Assembly (NCBI GenBank): GCA_911728455.2
Contig: OU452232.1
Location: forward strand, 7,033,227-7,097,226
Length of the DNA stretch: 64,000 bases
Source: Marthasterias glacialis
Taxonomy: Eukaryota; Echinodermata; Asteroidea; Forcipulatida; Asteriidae
Direction: 5' to 3'
The stretch's first letter is position 1, and every line of letters begins with the position of its first letter. The notes beneath the pieces are model-generated. The model saw only the letters and a list, made by a program, of their open reading frames with translations. It searched no databases and was not told the origin of the DNA. A program made the translations under genes and the position numbers. This document shows positions 43,425 through 55,193 of the stretch, piece by piece.

Positions 43425-46179
43425 CTATAAGCAAGATCCACTTAAAATCCTAATCCACAAACCAACTAGCTTGCTACAAACAGTAAAACCAAACCGAATA
43501 AAATATACAAATCCGCGGGCCCTGCTTCGTTGAACTGAAATACTACACCCAATGCTATGTATTAACTGTCCGAATCTAAATCATAAGTGTAGACTTTACC
43601 TCAGTCTGGGGGCGTGACAGCTGATGCGGGGAACTAGACCAATCTTTATTGCAATAATTAACAGCTGCCGAATGCACACTGTGTAAATGGTACGCGGCAT
43701 ACACACATCCAATGCAAAGCGCTGTTCACAGACCTTGAGAAGCTGGCTACGTCAAACTAGAGGAACTTAAATATTTCTGTCAAAACATGTGCTTTTTGTG
43801 ATAATATTTGTGTATATTGTTTTGAAACCTTTTGACTCAGAGTAGCCGCCGTGTAGAGAGGGTTCCTTTTTTTCATGGACCCGCCATGAAAAGATACGAC
43901 AAAAGCAAAACCAATGACGCGAGAAGAAAATGGAGAGGAATATTTACACGCATCCCTGGGGTATTCAGACTCCCAGGCCATCGTGTTTGCGGACGTTAGA
44001 TGTTCCAAAATCACATCAATTTCCATCATGGAAGTACGTTTAGGGAATTGCATCGACACTTAAGACAATCGCTTGGAGATACTTGATGAAATTTACGAGT
44101 TAAAGGTGGGGGGTCGGAGATAGGTCTCTATAAAAAATACTTTGTTAATCTGAGATTTCCATTGTGCATATCGGGTCAAATATTATAGGATTACTAATAT
44201 TCGAACACATTATTTTGAAAGCTCACTGAACACAAATGTATACCAGTGCTAATCTGCAGAGAAATAGTTCCGTTCGAAATGCTGTGGAAGTTTGACATAA
44301 AAGCACAATATGAAAACTCACTGCAAAGAATCACAATCAAACAAGTAAAAACCAACAACTAAATTTTCCTGTCCCACAGCAATCTTCTGTGAAAAATGAA
44401 ACAAAGACGCTAAAAAACAGCAACTTTTTTTATTGAATTCACTCAAACTTGACAACCAAAAGTTAATGACATTTTCACTGGTTGATATATATGCTAAAAA
44501 AGAAAGAAAGAGAGGATGGAACTTAATTCACTCTTCCAAGAAACAATGATGTATTCTCAATTTATTATCATCATTATTATGAAACTAAGTTCATAGTACT
44601 TCATGAATCAAATTTAAGATTGGTACCCAGAAAGACCGGTTCATTGTAGGTCTTCGTGTTACAAAACTGCAGAAATCTTGTTTTGCTGACTTTATATCTT
44701 GACATTGTCACTGATATTAACATATTCCAGCTTGTCAAGTCACAGAAAATCAAGAACAAAAACCAGATTCATGATATCTTTGATCGCTGTAACGTGAGTA
44801 ACCGTATAATTGATCATAATAAAAAAAGAAAAAAGAAAGATCGAACTCTCGAGTTATTTTGCCGCAATGACACCCCCGAACACACACAACCTTTGGCCGT
44901 TCAAGAAAGTGCACTATGCACGCCCTGCAGCAAATTAATCTCGGTGACCATGGTCCGGATCCCAAAGCACAGTCTACCGTGCGTCTTTTTGGCAAATTAA
45001 GAACCGTGCGGTGGAGCGTTTTTTTTGACCAGTCCAAATTGCTTAGCTTAAAGATAGCGTGACAAATCCATGATTGTTTACCGGCCAGGGCAAATTATTA
45101 GCGTCAGTAGATGACCGCCTATGGCACGGTCGAGTTGCATTTCAGAGCTTTTAAGCGACTTCGCGTTTCGTGGACGTCCACCGTTTTCGATGTTTTCTGA
45201 GTACGTATAAGTTTGTGTGTTTTTGAAAAACAAAAAACATTTTACAAAACACAGTGTTTGTTCAACATAAACCGAAGATAACATTTCTTGTTTTGATTAA
45301 TACTGCGGACTGGCAAATGATTCGAAACTCGATTTGTTGATGCTATTATAAGCACCTTTCACACGGAAAGCGACAATATTCAAGAGGAAGTAAGTTGTTT
45401 CAGTTTGCTGTGCTCAGGGAAACGTTTACGTTTACCGCTCTCAAAACAAAAACAAGAAAACTAAATAACATGTTGGCCCTTAAAACAAAACGAGAACATA
45501 CAATGAACCGTCGCTGGGGCCATTAACTCTAAATCGTGTATACATGCCACGCAATAAGGTTTTGTGCTTAACTCAAAAACATCTAGCCTACCTTTGTTTT
45601 TTCCCTGGAGTGGGGGGAGTTTGCGCTACATGTAAGGTTACTTGTACATGTGCACCGATGTTTATCGATCCCAGAAATCGAAAACTTCTATTTGTTCTGT
45701 AACTATTTTTGGGAACCCCCTCCCCCCATTTTCCCTTCTTGTTTGAGCATTGATTTTGTACACGAAAGCAAAGCGAGGACATCCTCGGTCTCTCAGACCA
45801 CCTGGATCCCTTTTTGTTCAACACTTTCAACAGATAGATACCCCCTAACTTGTACCTAATGTCTGTAGACCTTTATCGAATAAACAAACCGCGCTGGTTG
45901 GCATGGACGGCCAAATGTAGCAAAACAATCAAGTCTTGTTGACAGACGTCGTGACAAGATTCAATAGTTTTGCAAACTTTCTATTGAAATAAATTACTTC
46001 CCATTATTTGTTGGTTTGTTTCCAACAAATTCTAAACAACTTTTGAATATTATTGTGTAACGTTTTTGCAAACTGTGGTTGTCTGTTTTTGCTTTGCATT
46101 GATGGCTCCCCGTAGTTTCTCCATCTTGGTTGGGAACAATTTGGACTGTGACGTTGCGAAAGAAAGGTCTGTACTGTAC
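43425..46179. other. 2.7 kb without a supported feature
   Basis: AT-rich DNA. The frames at 43757-44059 (minus), 44656-45037 (both strands) and 45588-45859 (both strands) show no known domain. The block around 43600-43740 is a little GC-richer. No tRNA boxes, tandem repeats or inverted termini of note. Confidence 0.4.
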
Positions 46180-46275
46180 TCCCATATCAGACCTCAGCGT
46201 TCTCAGCGAGTCGTACCCTTGCAAACTCGTACCCAACAAAAACAGACCAGACAATCTGCCCGGGGTTGTGTATGA
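46180..46275. repeat. Dispersed about 110-bp block (CGTTCTCAG...GGTTGTGTAT), copy 1
   Basis: The order CTCCCATATCAGACC, GCGTTCTCAG, AGTCGTACCCTTGCAAACTC, GTACCCAA, CAGAC-ATCTGCC, GGGGTTGTGTAT recurs about 188 bp further on. On the minus strand the block is open and reads TSLQGYD-LRT-SDMGV, which could mislead gene finders. Confidence 0.8.
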
Positions 46276-46365
46276 AATAACAAGCCCTGTGGCACCACAG
46301 TTTTCCGGGGGGAAACAGTTTGTTCTGGTTGTGTACCGGTAAGGATACTTGCACATGTTTTTCCT

Positions 46366-46472
46366 ACTCCCATATCCGACCACCGCGTTCTCAGAAAGTC
46401 GTACCCTTGCAAACTCGTACCCAATTGAAACAGTTCAACCATGCCAGACTGTCTGCCGGGGGTTGTGTATCA
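46366..46472. repeat. Dispersed about 110-bp block, copy 2
   Basis: CTCCCATATCCGACCACCGC, GTTCTCAGAAAGTCGTACCC, TTGCAAACTCGTACCCAATT, then GCCAGACTGTCTGCCGGGGG and TTGTGTAT. It is closely similar to copy 1, with the intervening 90 bp unrelated. Confidence 0.8.
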
Positions 46473-46967
46473 TTATACAGTAGGGAGAGAGCGGGAAAGA
46501 CGATTGATCTCTTCGGTCTGTTTAGAAGTATAACATTGAGACAGCTGCACCAGTATCGGTAAAATTACCCTCGTATTACTGCCGGCTTTGTTCATCCATA
46601 GTTTTTTGTTGTATATTACAGAGGCACCAAATGACTCTAGGCGAACAGTTTTGTTTTGGGACCGGTCGAGTGAAATCTTCAGTCCAAAATCTTCAGTCTA
46701 CAACTTGAGCTGCACTTACATGACCTGTGTGATGTTTTTAGAAGAACGAACGTGGCGCAGGGCTGTTTGTCGTCATTGACGGAAAAAAGTTCCGGAGCCA
46801 CACAAATATTTCTCTTAAGTTAAAAAGCTCATGTTTTGAGTTCCAACTTGTAGTCTGAAGAAACAAAACCCCGAAGGGAAAGTGAGTTCAAGGGAAGAAG
46901 GGTTTGGAAGTTATCACCGACCTTGGCCCGACTTCATAGAGCTGATAAATACTATGGACTATAGCCT
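46473..46967. other. No feature recognised
   Basis: Sequence between copies 2 and 3 of the 110-bp block. Short frames only. Confidence 0.35.
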
Positions 46968-47043
46968 CCGATCACCGCGTTCTCAGAACGCCGTACCCCC
47001 ATGTAACCTCGTACCCAATTGAAACAGTCCAACGCATGTCAGA
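46968..47043. repeat. Dispersed about 110-bp block, copy 3 (partial)
   Basis: CCGATCACCGCGTTCTCAGA, CGCCGTACCCC, AACCTCGTACCCAATTGAAAC and CATGTCAGAC match the other two blocks. The GGGGTTGTGTAT end is missing. Confidence 0.7.
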
Positions 47044-48220
47044 CCTAGAATGTTTAACTTGTGAAGATCCCTTGTTTCATTTCCAGAAAGATATAGATGG
47101 AAATAAATAAAAAAGAGCATGCATCCTGAGTTCGCAGTTTCAAATCCCCGCTCTAAAGTAAATTATTCTTTGCTAATCTAAATTAATTTGTAATGTACAT
47201 AATCAGTTTTTCCTTGAAAATTCAATAATTAATTAAAGATTAGGATCAAGACGCTCAACAAACCAAAGTTCTAATTTATTCCAAAGAGCGATTGGTGTTC
47301 GGTTGACTTATGCATTCGATTGAAAATCTCACTTTGAGTGTGACTGGTACTTTGCCAAAACAGTCAAACCTGTTTGGCAATTATGATCTGCTTCTACCGG
47401 CTCTATAAATTAGGGCCCATTCGAGCCTCGTCCAAGGCTCTTTACACGAATCCACCACTAGCCAGGCAGGTATCACCTGTACGAACTGAAGTGGCATCGT
47501 CATATCGTGGTCCTATTAAGTGCTGTCGGTCGATGCAGTTTTGCAACCGCGGAACGAGACGCTCTAAGCACTGTGCCTATACTGAATGCAAGCTTAAGTT
47601 CATTATGCCGTCAGTGACATTCCAGGGACGTTCAATTTATGCAGCAATCAGAAATATTTGAATGTCAAGTCTTCTTCACGACGCAGATTACGTGACACAA
47701 TGTCCAATCATAGTCTCTCATTTTGACGTAACGGCAAACTTGTTTGTGGATGTTCGGATCGTTTCTGACGGTTTGAATCGAGACTAACTCGCAGCTAGAA
47801 TGAAACGGTAGTTGAAATTCTGCGGCCTACGCCCAGAATATCGAAAAACACTTCAGTGTTTTCTTCAACAACGGTTTAGTCAATTTTCCAAGCAGATTGT
47901 AGAAATCAGCTGTTTTTCTGCTGCACCATTTTGGTATGATTTTGAAAAAAGATGAACCAATGAGAATGCACATTTAGGCTAAATTACCATAAAGAAACTC
48001 CGCCCCAATTGTTTTTTTTTTAGCAGGTGCAATGCGGTTGGACGGATTTGTTGTACATAGCCTACACATACTGTAACAACAGTTCTGTTATTGTATAATC
48101 ATCTTAGTATCATCACACTACACTGGGACTGGTAGGAATGTGTGGCCCGGCGAAATCATGTTTTCATCTATTAATTTTGGCTGTGAAGCCACTGATTCTC
48201 AGAAATACGAACATAAACAT
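47044..48220. other. No supported feature
   Basis: AT-rich overall with a less AT-rich part at 47400-47640 carrying a 95-codon plus-strand frame of unknown character. A GCCAGGCAGGTATCA sequence could be read as a splice donor, but no matching acceptor is convincing. Confidence 0.35.
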
Positions 48221-48403
48221 TATACTAGCCAATAACCCCATGGAGAGAAGACAATGAAGGAAGTTTCAGTTTTAGATGCGGGAGGAAAACCACAGAGATT
48301 GATTCCAGGGAAACCCAATCCATATAGTACCCCCGGCGGGATTTGAACCTGGGTCTCAGAGGTGGGAGGCGAGGAAAGATACCACTACGTCGACCCGACC
48401 ACC
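48221..48403 (-). mobile_element. tRNA-derived SINE, family S-A relative, copy S8
   Basis: On the minus strand: a tRNA-like head with GTCGACGTAGTGGTATC (box-A region), GGTTCAAATCCC (box B), then GATTGGGTTTCCCTGGAATC, GTGGTTTTCCTCCCGCATC, AAAACTGAAACTTCC and GGTTATTGGC. The body shares its motif order with the SINE at 12838-13102 while the head differs, so they are sister families or a head-swapped variant. Confidence 0.75.
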
Positions 48404-49122
48404 CATGCTCAACTACCGCGGGCGAATTCAGTTGCGCAGCTCGAAAACTTTTTTCCGGGAAAAAAGTGCAACCGCTTTGGGCTAGGCTGGCCCTCTTCAA
48501 GCGTTTCGATGACCTTCTCCGCTGTTAACGATGTATCCCCTCAACATCTGTAAACAGCATGGTTAGCATTTAGATTTGCTTTCCTGTCATTTTTAGATCT
48601 TAAATTCAAAATCAAACAACATTAATGATTTGTATTGTTTTAATAAATGAAGTTGACAAAACAAATTCCAAAAAGAACATAAGTAAAATATAAGTAGTTG
48701 TCAATCTTTTGTTGTCAGCTTTTAAAGTTGCTGGCTGCTTACCAACTAAAGCAACCTACGGAATAAATGTAAAAATGAAAAAAAAAGAAAAAAAATACTG
48801 GTCTCATGTTTAGATCCTAGCGAAAAGTCTTTCTCAAGGGCGACAAAACAACTGGAAAACTTGTTTCTTGTATTACATTATTTCTTCTTGGAGGAAGGAC
48901 TTTTCCCTCCTCCCTGTTTTCATCAATCACTAAAATCATTACGTTGTTATGGCTAGCCGTTCCCGCAGGATATTAAATAGTTTCAAACTGTACCGGGTAA
49001 TGTTCGAAGTGGAATGAAACCTAATAATACGTTTGGGAATATTTGTTTCAGAAACATGTTATACTCCTAGTGCAGCCTATAGCGAAAATGTCTTTAAAAC
49101 TTGACATTATCTGCAAAATAGT
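48404..49122. other. No feature recognised
   Basis: AT-rich, with an A-rich tract at 48777-48798. Nested plus-strand frames at 48343-48553 overlap the SINE head and are not supported. Confidence 0.4.
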
Positions 49123-49330
49123 CGAGCGCGAGTTGGCCGGAGTACGAGTTGGTCGGAGTACGAGTTGGCTGGGGAATGAGTTGACCGAAAATGCAAGCTT
49201 TTTAATCACTCTTTGGGATACAGTAAAGATTAATTGAAATGAATTGGTTGAGTACGAGTTGGTTGGCGTACAAGTTGGTTGGAGTACGAGCTGCTCGGAG
49301 TACGAGTTGGCTGGAGTACGAGTTGACCTG
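49123..49330. repeat. 16-bp minisatellite GAGTACGAGTTGGCTG, interrupted
   Basis: Four units run from 49123 to 49188, then about 65 bp of unrelated AT-rich sequence, then six more units (49250-49330). Units differ at one or two positions. The interruption could be an insertion or a decayed middle. Confidence 0.88.
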
Positions 49331-49451
49331 TTTCCGTTTGGATAAACATAACTTTATATGAAAGTACAAGTGCGTAACTGGGTTCTTTGTTTAACAGATG
49401 TGACGAGTAGTGATAATAAATAACTATTTTTGGTTTTATTCTACACCGATG

Positions 49452-49816
49452 TTAAAGCCCCGTCTCAACATTGGTAAGAAGAAAAACATAAATGCTCACA
49501 GATCTACATGCACCTCCATGGTATAAAGATAATGATGGGAGAAAACTTTCCTTGAAATCCTTCTGCCTGAAGTGTTATCGTTTTTTTAATGAAACATGAA
49601 ATAAGATCCAAAGTTAGTTTTCGTCTCGGTGAGACGAATGGTCTGCCTATAGGAATGTGTACAAAAATGCTGAATGCATTTTTACCGTTTTCTCGCAAAC
49701 GAAACAACGAAATGAGCTGACATTTTCACAGGTTGGTTTTTATTACAACTATCTTGATTTGTGCAAAGAATAGGGGTATTTACAGTCAGTTTACCAATGT
49801 TGAGTTGTGGCTTCAA
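49452..49816 (-). mobile_element. TTAA-ended MITE (family T), copy T3, inverted
   Basis: TTAAAGCCCCGTCTCAACAT opens it and CCAATGTTGAGTTGTGGCTTC closes it. The interior is that of 41534-41891 in reverse: TTTCCTTGAAAT, TCTGCCTGAAGTGTTATCG, CGTCTCGGTGAGACG, ATGCATTTTTACCGTTTTCTC, GAGCTGACATTTTCACAGGT. The right terminus has lost the TTAA by substitution. Confidence 0.85.
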
Positions 49817-50849
49817 GCACCCTCAACCAAAATGCAATTATACATGTTCTCTGTGTTTATTGGATTTATTGGTGAACAGTTAAATACTTTAGAAGCAAAA
49901 TATTTTGCAAAGCACCGACCAGCTCGGTATTGGAAAATAAATCACTCCTATCCACGGCTGTGTTTCATGGAACGGAACAGATCGATTTCTGACCCAGACG
50001 ACGTCGACGGGGAAGTTCATCTACAAGTCATCGCCCGCGGCTACGGTGAGAGAAGGGGGCGAGAAAAAACCATTAAAATTACTCCGCGTCACTAGCATCA
50101 CTGATCATGCTGGCTTCATCGCTCAATAATCATCTTGCAGAAAGATGTTTGTTTGAAATTTGTGTAATTTGTTTAAATGTCGTAGCCTAGATCTGTATAG
50201 CCATTTGGTAAATGTATTTAATGCAAGCAGGTCAGCTCATCATGATAGACACAAAATATTTCATAACTTACCTTAAATGGGCGTCATCACATTAAGTTTT
50301 AGAACATTGTACTCATGCAAACAGCCAGCGAGAACTCTTCAAACAAATAACCAACTTCACCACAGATGGTGCCATCGTTATTGAAAGAAGAGAAGGGTGT
50401 TTCTGATTTTCAGATTTGCTAAAACTGAAGTTCTTTTAGGCCATTTATCTGCACTAGCATATTTAGTTTCTCAACGAAGATAAGTTATGTGGCAGACTTT
50501 CTCTTAGGTCGTAAAACTGGTACTTCGAGGGAGTTTCAAGTCGCATAGTTGTGAAATTCATACCAGTGCTGATGACTATAAGTTAAATGACGATGCGTCA
50601 TTTGTAATGATATTTTTTTCCTTCTTTTTCCCCCCATTTATTTATTTAGTAGAGCCTATTATATATGTAATTAACTGGATACCAATAACCAAATGTGAAA
50701 TATCTCCATATTTGCATGTAAGAAAACTGACCACAAACACTTAGTCTTGCGGCACCTAGTAAACAGAGCCCACAACTCTAATAAATCCTGAGATCTAAAT
50801 GTAATCCAAACCTAAGTTAAGTTATGGTAGGTGGTCTAAGTTTGGTTGC
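49817..50849. other. No supported gene; GC-richer frame near 49960-50060
   Basis: A frame that starts inside the MITE continues through 50095. Its part at 49960-50060 is GC-richer and ends near GCTACGGTGAGAG, which could be read as a splice donor. No acceptor or domain supports an exon. The rest is AT-rich. Confidence 0.35.
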
Positions 50850-51180
50850 ATCCCATCGTGCCCCTTCCCCCACTGATGTCCGTGCCCCTGGGTGCCCCAC
50901 CACCACCATTTGAAATCTGGACTTTTGAGATTATAAATAACCAGAATAATATGTTACATTTTTTTGAGCTTTTACGGAGTAATTTCAATGTTTTTAAAAC
51001 TATTTTTTTTAGTTTACACGCAGAATGTATTTTGTTTTAACTGAACACGTCAGAAGAACGCTGAAAAGGGGCTTGTTTAGGAAAAATACAAACGGAAACT
51101 ACAGTCAAACGTGCCACCTAGGAAAAATGATGCCCCCCTTGTGCCCCCTTCAAATTTTGCCCATAGGTTACGGCGCTGCC
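50850..51180. mobile_element. C-rich element, copy 2 (relative of 3618-3976)
   Basis: GTGCCCC motifs at the left (50858-50895), TTGAAATC-GGACTTTT, AATATGTTACAT, TTTCAATGTTTTTAAAACTA, AGTTTACACGCAGAATGTAT, ACACGTCAGAAGA, AAATACAAACGGAAACTACA and GTGCCCCCTT follow the order of copy 1. The terminal repeats are eroded: the right end reads GGTTACGGCGCTG. Confidence 0.75.
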
Positions 51181-53640
51181 TGTCGCCCGAACCTGAATAA
51201 ACAAACCAAAACGAGTCCCTTTTTGAGTTTTCACGAAGAGACAATTGTGTGTGCTTTAGATAAGTTGACAGTTTTTACGAAGTGGCACTTTTGTTCACAC
51301 AATATTGTTTTGTACTAGACTGCCTGCACAGACCTCGTTGTTTCAATTTTCACGAAGAACCGATCTTATGAAACACTTTACAGCTCATTAATAAAATGTT
51401 GTGTGATAACAATTAAAAACTGATTTTATGGTTTCAAATATCTGCTTTCATGGTTAGTAAAATATCAAAGATTAAGAGATTAATCGTCTCTAAAACAATT
51501 ATCTCAAAAAATAAATGTTTAAAATGCCAGTTTTTTTTCAAATTATAAAGTTTGGCTGCAGGGGTTAAATTTTCTCTTCGTAATGAAAACATGGACGAAT
51601 AATTTGTCATCAAAGTCACAATAATCTGGAAAGTCCCCGTTCGTTTTAAGCGTCCATTCATTGTAACGATTAACACCTTTTTGTCACCAATGTCGTCGTC
51701 GCCTTTTGATCATAAGTGTCGTCTCCATCATCGTGATCATGCGGTACGTTTTTTTCTGTTACATTTTAGCATCACCGTTGAAAACCTCTATTCGTTTTTT
51801 GAGTTTAGTACCGGTCGTATTTGTGGACTCATCCCAATAAGTCTTTTACAAATCTTTCGAGCATACATTAAGTTCGATTAAAAACATTCGCATTAATTCG
51901 TTCGTCTTCAAAGAACGTGCAACTATCGTTGCGTTGACTACCATGGATCCTGTTGTATAGAAATTTTCTTGTATGTAGACATGTACAATGCAGATCAATA
52001 AGGGTACAAGTGTTTCATTTTTGGCTCGCTCTGTGTGTCGCTCGCTCGCTCCAATCAGCCTATAGCATTGCCATCACTCCGCATCTGATTCACTCAATTT
52101 GTTCAGATTTCAGCGGCCGGCAAAACATCCAAATCACTCTCTCTCCCCCCCCCCCCCTCTCTCTCTCCAAGAAAGAAAAAAAATAGGAGATGGCAATCAC
52201 GATAAAGCGACAGCTACGATCTCACTGAGTCATGTCAAAATAATGAGGTATGGGTAATAAATAAGGTATAGGTTTCCCGTTGCTTGGCAACGCTTCCATC
52301 GTAACAACGATTTTTTTTTAAGGAGACTGCGCAACGTTCAACCATGTTATTGTATCTTGTCGCGCTGCAACGTAAAATGCGCCGCCCGTGTGAGCGTTTG
52401 TGAGTCAAGTGTTTACTCTAAACTGTAACTAGATGTTTTAAGGTACATAAGCGAGCGGAAACAGGGTTTATTTACGGCAACGAATGACATGTTTGGATTC
52501 CTGCAGTTAATGTTTTGACAGTTGCAAATATCGGATCTGATGCGATAGAAGTGTATTCTGCTCGGCGGGAATACGTTCCCTCACGGGCGTGAGAGCGGAA
52601 CTGTGCATTAGCGACGCTTTCGACGTTGTATCTCCCAAGATGTTATGTTTCTGAGCTATTGTTTGTTGAGTTGGGTTTATTTTGGAGTCTGAATTATCGT
52701 AAATGACGTGTTCAACGTCGGGCGTCATTACCAGGGCTTCAGCAAGACGTACTGTTGTGATAAAGTATCGTACGGTTGAAGACTCATGTTTCAGAGTTGT
52801 GTTCAAATTCTTTCTATTCCGAAAAGTTGCAAATTTCCACAGTTTAATGGCTAGTTTTCTTTTGTTCTTCTTTCATTGTGGTTTTCAGTTAAAAGAAAAA
52901 TTGTTTTTTGTTTGTTTCAGATGTTTTTTCCTCCGCCCTTTCAATTAAGCCGTTTTGTCCATAGAAAAAACATTTGTACCAGTTGTGTTATTGCCTCGCA
53001 ACAGTCAGTGAACATTTGTGATGAAAACTAAACGATATCGTTGAAGTGGAACCACGGAAACAAACCCGAATTATGTTGCACCTTTACTCAATGCTATCTC
53101 ACTTTGAAGTGTCCAAGATAACTCTTGGAAGCCAGGTTCTTGTAAGTGCTTCTGCACTCGTCATGAATCTTTAGAACCAACAATCCAACTCAATTCTATT
53201 GAAGACCTGAGACTTAATTAATATGATAGATAAAGAAAAATTATAGAAACAAAAAACGGAGGAAAGTTCGTCTTGTCATAATGTTTGTTTGTGCTGCAAT
53301 CTTGCTCTTGCAGCTGGCCGAACAAGACAACTCCGCTTAAGTTTGAGTAAACATGGCTCTAAGATCTAAACGCCTAGATCTCTTTAACATGAAATGACTT
53401 ATTCCTGTCAGATAGACAAACAGACGGTGGAGAGAGACAGAAAAAAGGAGAAGAGAAAACCGAAAAGAAGATGCAAAGATTCCCTCTGATAGTCCATCCA
53501 AGTGTGATCGTAACCCGAGACCCCAAGACTCCTACATTTTAGGGATAAAAGTGCCATCGTGAATGAATGGAAGCACATTAGAATATTGACCAAGGATGCT
53601 TCAATCCCTGAAGAGCCATGAATTTTAAGGCGAGGACTTT
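51181..53640. other. 2.5 kb without a supported gene
   Basis: AT-rich sequence. A C/T tract lies at 52138-52168, and an X-box-like GTTGCTTGGCAAC (one mismatch to consensus) at 52279-52291. The 99-codon minus-strand frame at 52507-52806 has no recognised domain. Confidence 0.4.
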
Positions 53641-53705
53641 GATCAGATTCTACTGCTGCTCATGGACAGAATTTCAAGGTGCGGCGAGCCGGTCTATATT
53701 TCCAA

Positions 53706-53749
53706 AGGTGTGATACGTTCTCCGGTTTCCCGGGCTAGAATATTTGCAT
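53706..53749. promoter_or_regulatory. T-box half-site and octamer in one short block
   Basis: AGGTGTGA (53706-53713) is the T-box half-site and ATTTGCAT (53742-53749) the POU octamer, directly followed by TTGCTAATG. They sit in a GC-richer patch (53660-53790). Both are perfect 8-mers, but such matches are expected by chance at this scale, so it is only a candidate enhancer. Confidence 0.2.
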
Positions 53750-53789
53750 TTGCTAATGTGAACGAACCGATCGAGCGAGTGTTTTTTTT

Positions 53790-54303
53790 TATATATACTC
53801 TGGTACGAGGATAGACCTATGCATGTTCACGAACTGTATCTATTGTTAATGCTTTGCCATGTAGTTATCTTCTCGCTTAACTAGTTACCTGAAACCTTCG
53901 TGTTGTTTCTGTCGTTTGGATATCTCTTTCGTCTGTGTGTTTTGAGGTTTTTTCTGCAGTTGATTTAATACTGTTTAGTTTTGTTTTAGTTGTTCTGTTT
54001 ATGTAAAAAGCATGATAAATATTATACTTAGGGCATCATAAAAAAATAGTGGTTGGAAAATGACGAAACTGGGATATGGATCCGTTTTGTTTTTTTGTTT
54101 TTTTTCCCCTTCTACTTTTCATTTCACTGATACGTATCACGTTCTAACAAATCCGGCTTCTCTTGTGCATTTCTTTTATAATCAATAATGACGGCGCCCA
54201 TCACAACATATTTATCACATTGTGCTTAAAATATGGGTGTGAAACAAACATTGTCTGTGCTTTATTTTAATTTTCTTTGACGATATTTTTTATGGGTAGG
54301 AAT
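53790..54303. other. No feature recognised
   Basis: AT-rich sequence with T- and TTG-rich tracts near 54080-54112. Confidence 0.4.
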
Positions 54304-54390
54304 CAGTGGCGTAACCAGATTTGGGAGGGGGTGACTTGGATCCCTCTTCGAACCCTTGTGCCCTCGCCTTGCTCCCCCAACCCAATCGAG
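54304..54390. mobile_element. G/C-tract element end CAGTGGCGTAACCAG (family N), copy N3
   Basis: CAGTGGCGTAACCAGATTTG followed by a G-rich stretch and CCCTTGTGCCC, CTCCCCCAACCC is the canonical left end of the type seen eroded at 42278 and 43205. No matching right end was found within a few hundred bases, so this is probably a truncated copy. Confidence 0.5.
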
Positions 54391-55133
54391 ATCGAAGAAA
54401 AATAGTCACATGCTCTTATCCAGTCGAAAACAAACTTCTAAAGATGAATAGAAATGTGGCTTTGAAACATCTGTTTTGGTTTTTGCAATGAAAAAAATAT
54501 TTCGTGTAAAACCTGTTCAGCAAGTAAGACTGTTAAAATAAAAAATTAAAAAATAATAATAATAGAAGTTTTTCCGGCCAATTTCAATTTGTATTACTTT
54601 TTTTCAATTGAGCGCCCGGCTCACTCAATTTCGTTTTAAATTGAATGCTCCGTTGCATCAGCATTCAACAGGCATGAAGAGCGATTCAATTTCAACAGAT
54701 TGAACAGCTCGCAAAGATCATCCAAAAGTCAACAGCCAGAAGCTGGTCACCCATTCAAGTTCACCAATTGTAAACAGCTAGCAGAAATGCAACTGAAAAT
54801 TGTACTCATCATGTAGTCTTAAATGGCTTTAAATGGAATAGAATGACTAGAAAAAAAAATCACGTGTACACGGAAACAGAATTGAATGCAATTGTATCTA
54901 AACAGAAACATTAGTTTGAATGGATTAGAGAAACATGCGTGAATTTAAATGCTTGTTAATGAAACTGAATTAGTTGTTTGCTAAAATTGACCGGGAAAAA
55001 TATACATGTAGATGTATAAAACAAAAGACCACGACATGGATTTGGAACAAAAAGAAACGTTCCTATTTACATTTTCCTGTTTAGGATTTCGGGTGAAACA
55101 AACAGGGCATAAATAGGAGTGAGGTCAGTCTAC
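54391..55133. other. No feature recognised
   Basis: AT-rich sequence including AATAATAATAATAGAAG near 54550. No exon signals. Confidence 0.4.
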
Positions 55134-55193
55134 AGACCCTTTGTACTGACGTCACACGCGGTTAATGTCGCCAATTGTAGGCCATTTTGTGGG
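55134..55193 (-). repeat. Dispersed repeat fragment with ACGTCACACGCGG core, copy 2
   Basis: Inverted match of 6106-6162: AGACCCTTTGTACTGACGTC, ACACGCGGTTAATGTC, CCATTTTG. The flanks diverge quickly in both copies. Confidence 0.5.

Noticed and set aside
43228-43434. Proline-rich minus-strand protein
   Set aside because: Product of G runs in the family N element.
49733-50095. 120-codon plus-strand frame with a possible donor near 50045
   Set aside because: The frame starts inside a MITE. No acceptor or domain was found for the GC-richer part.
50900-50920. miR-29-like CACCATTTGAAATC
   Set aside because: It belongs to the C-rich element, whose other copies lack the match.
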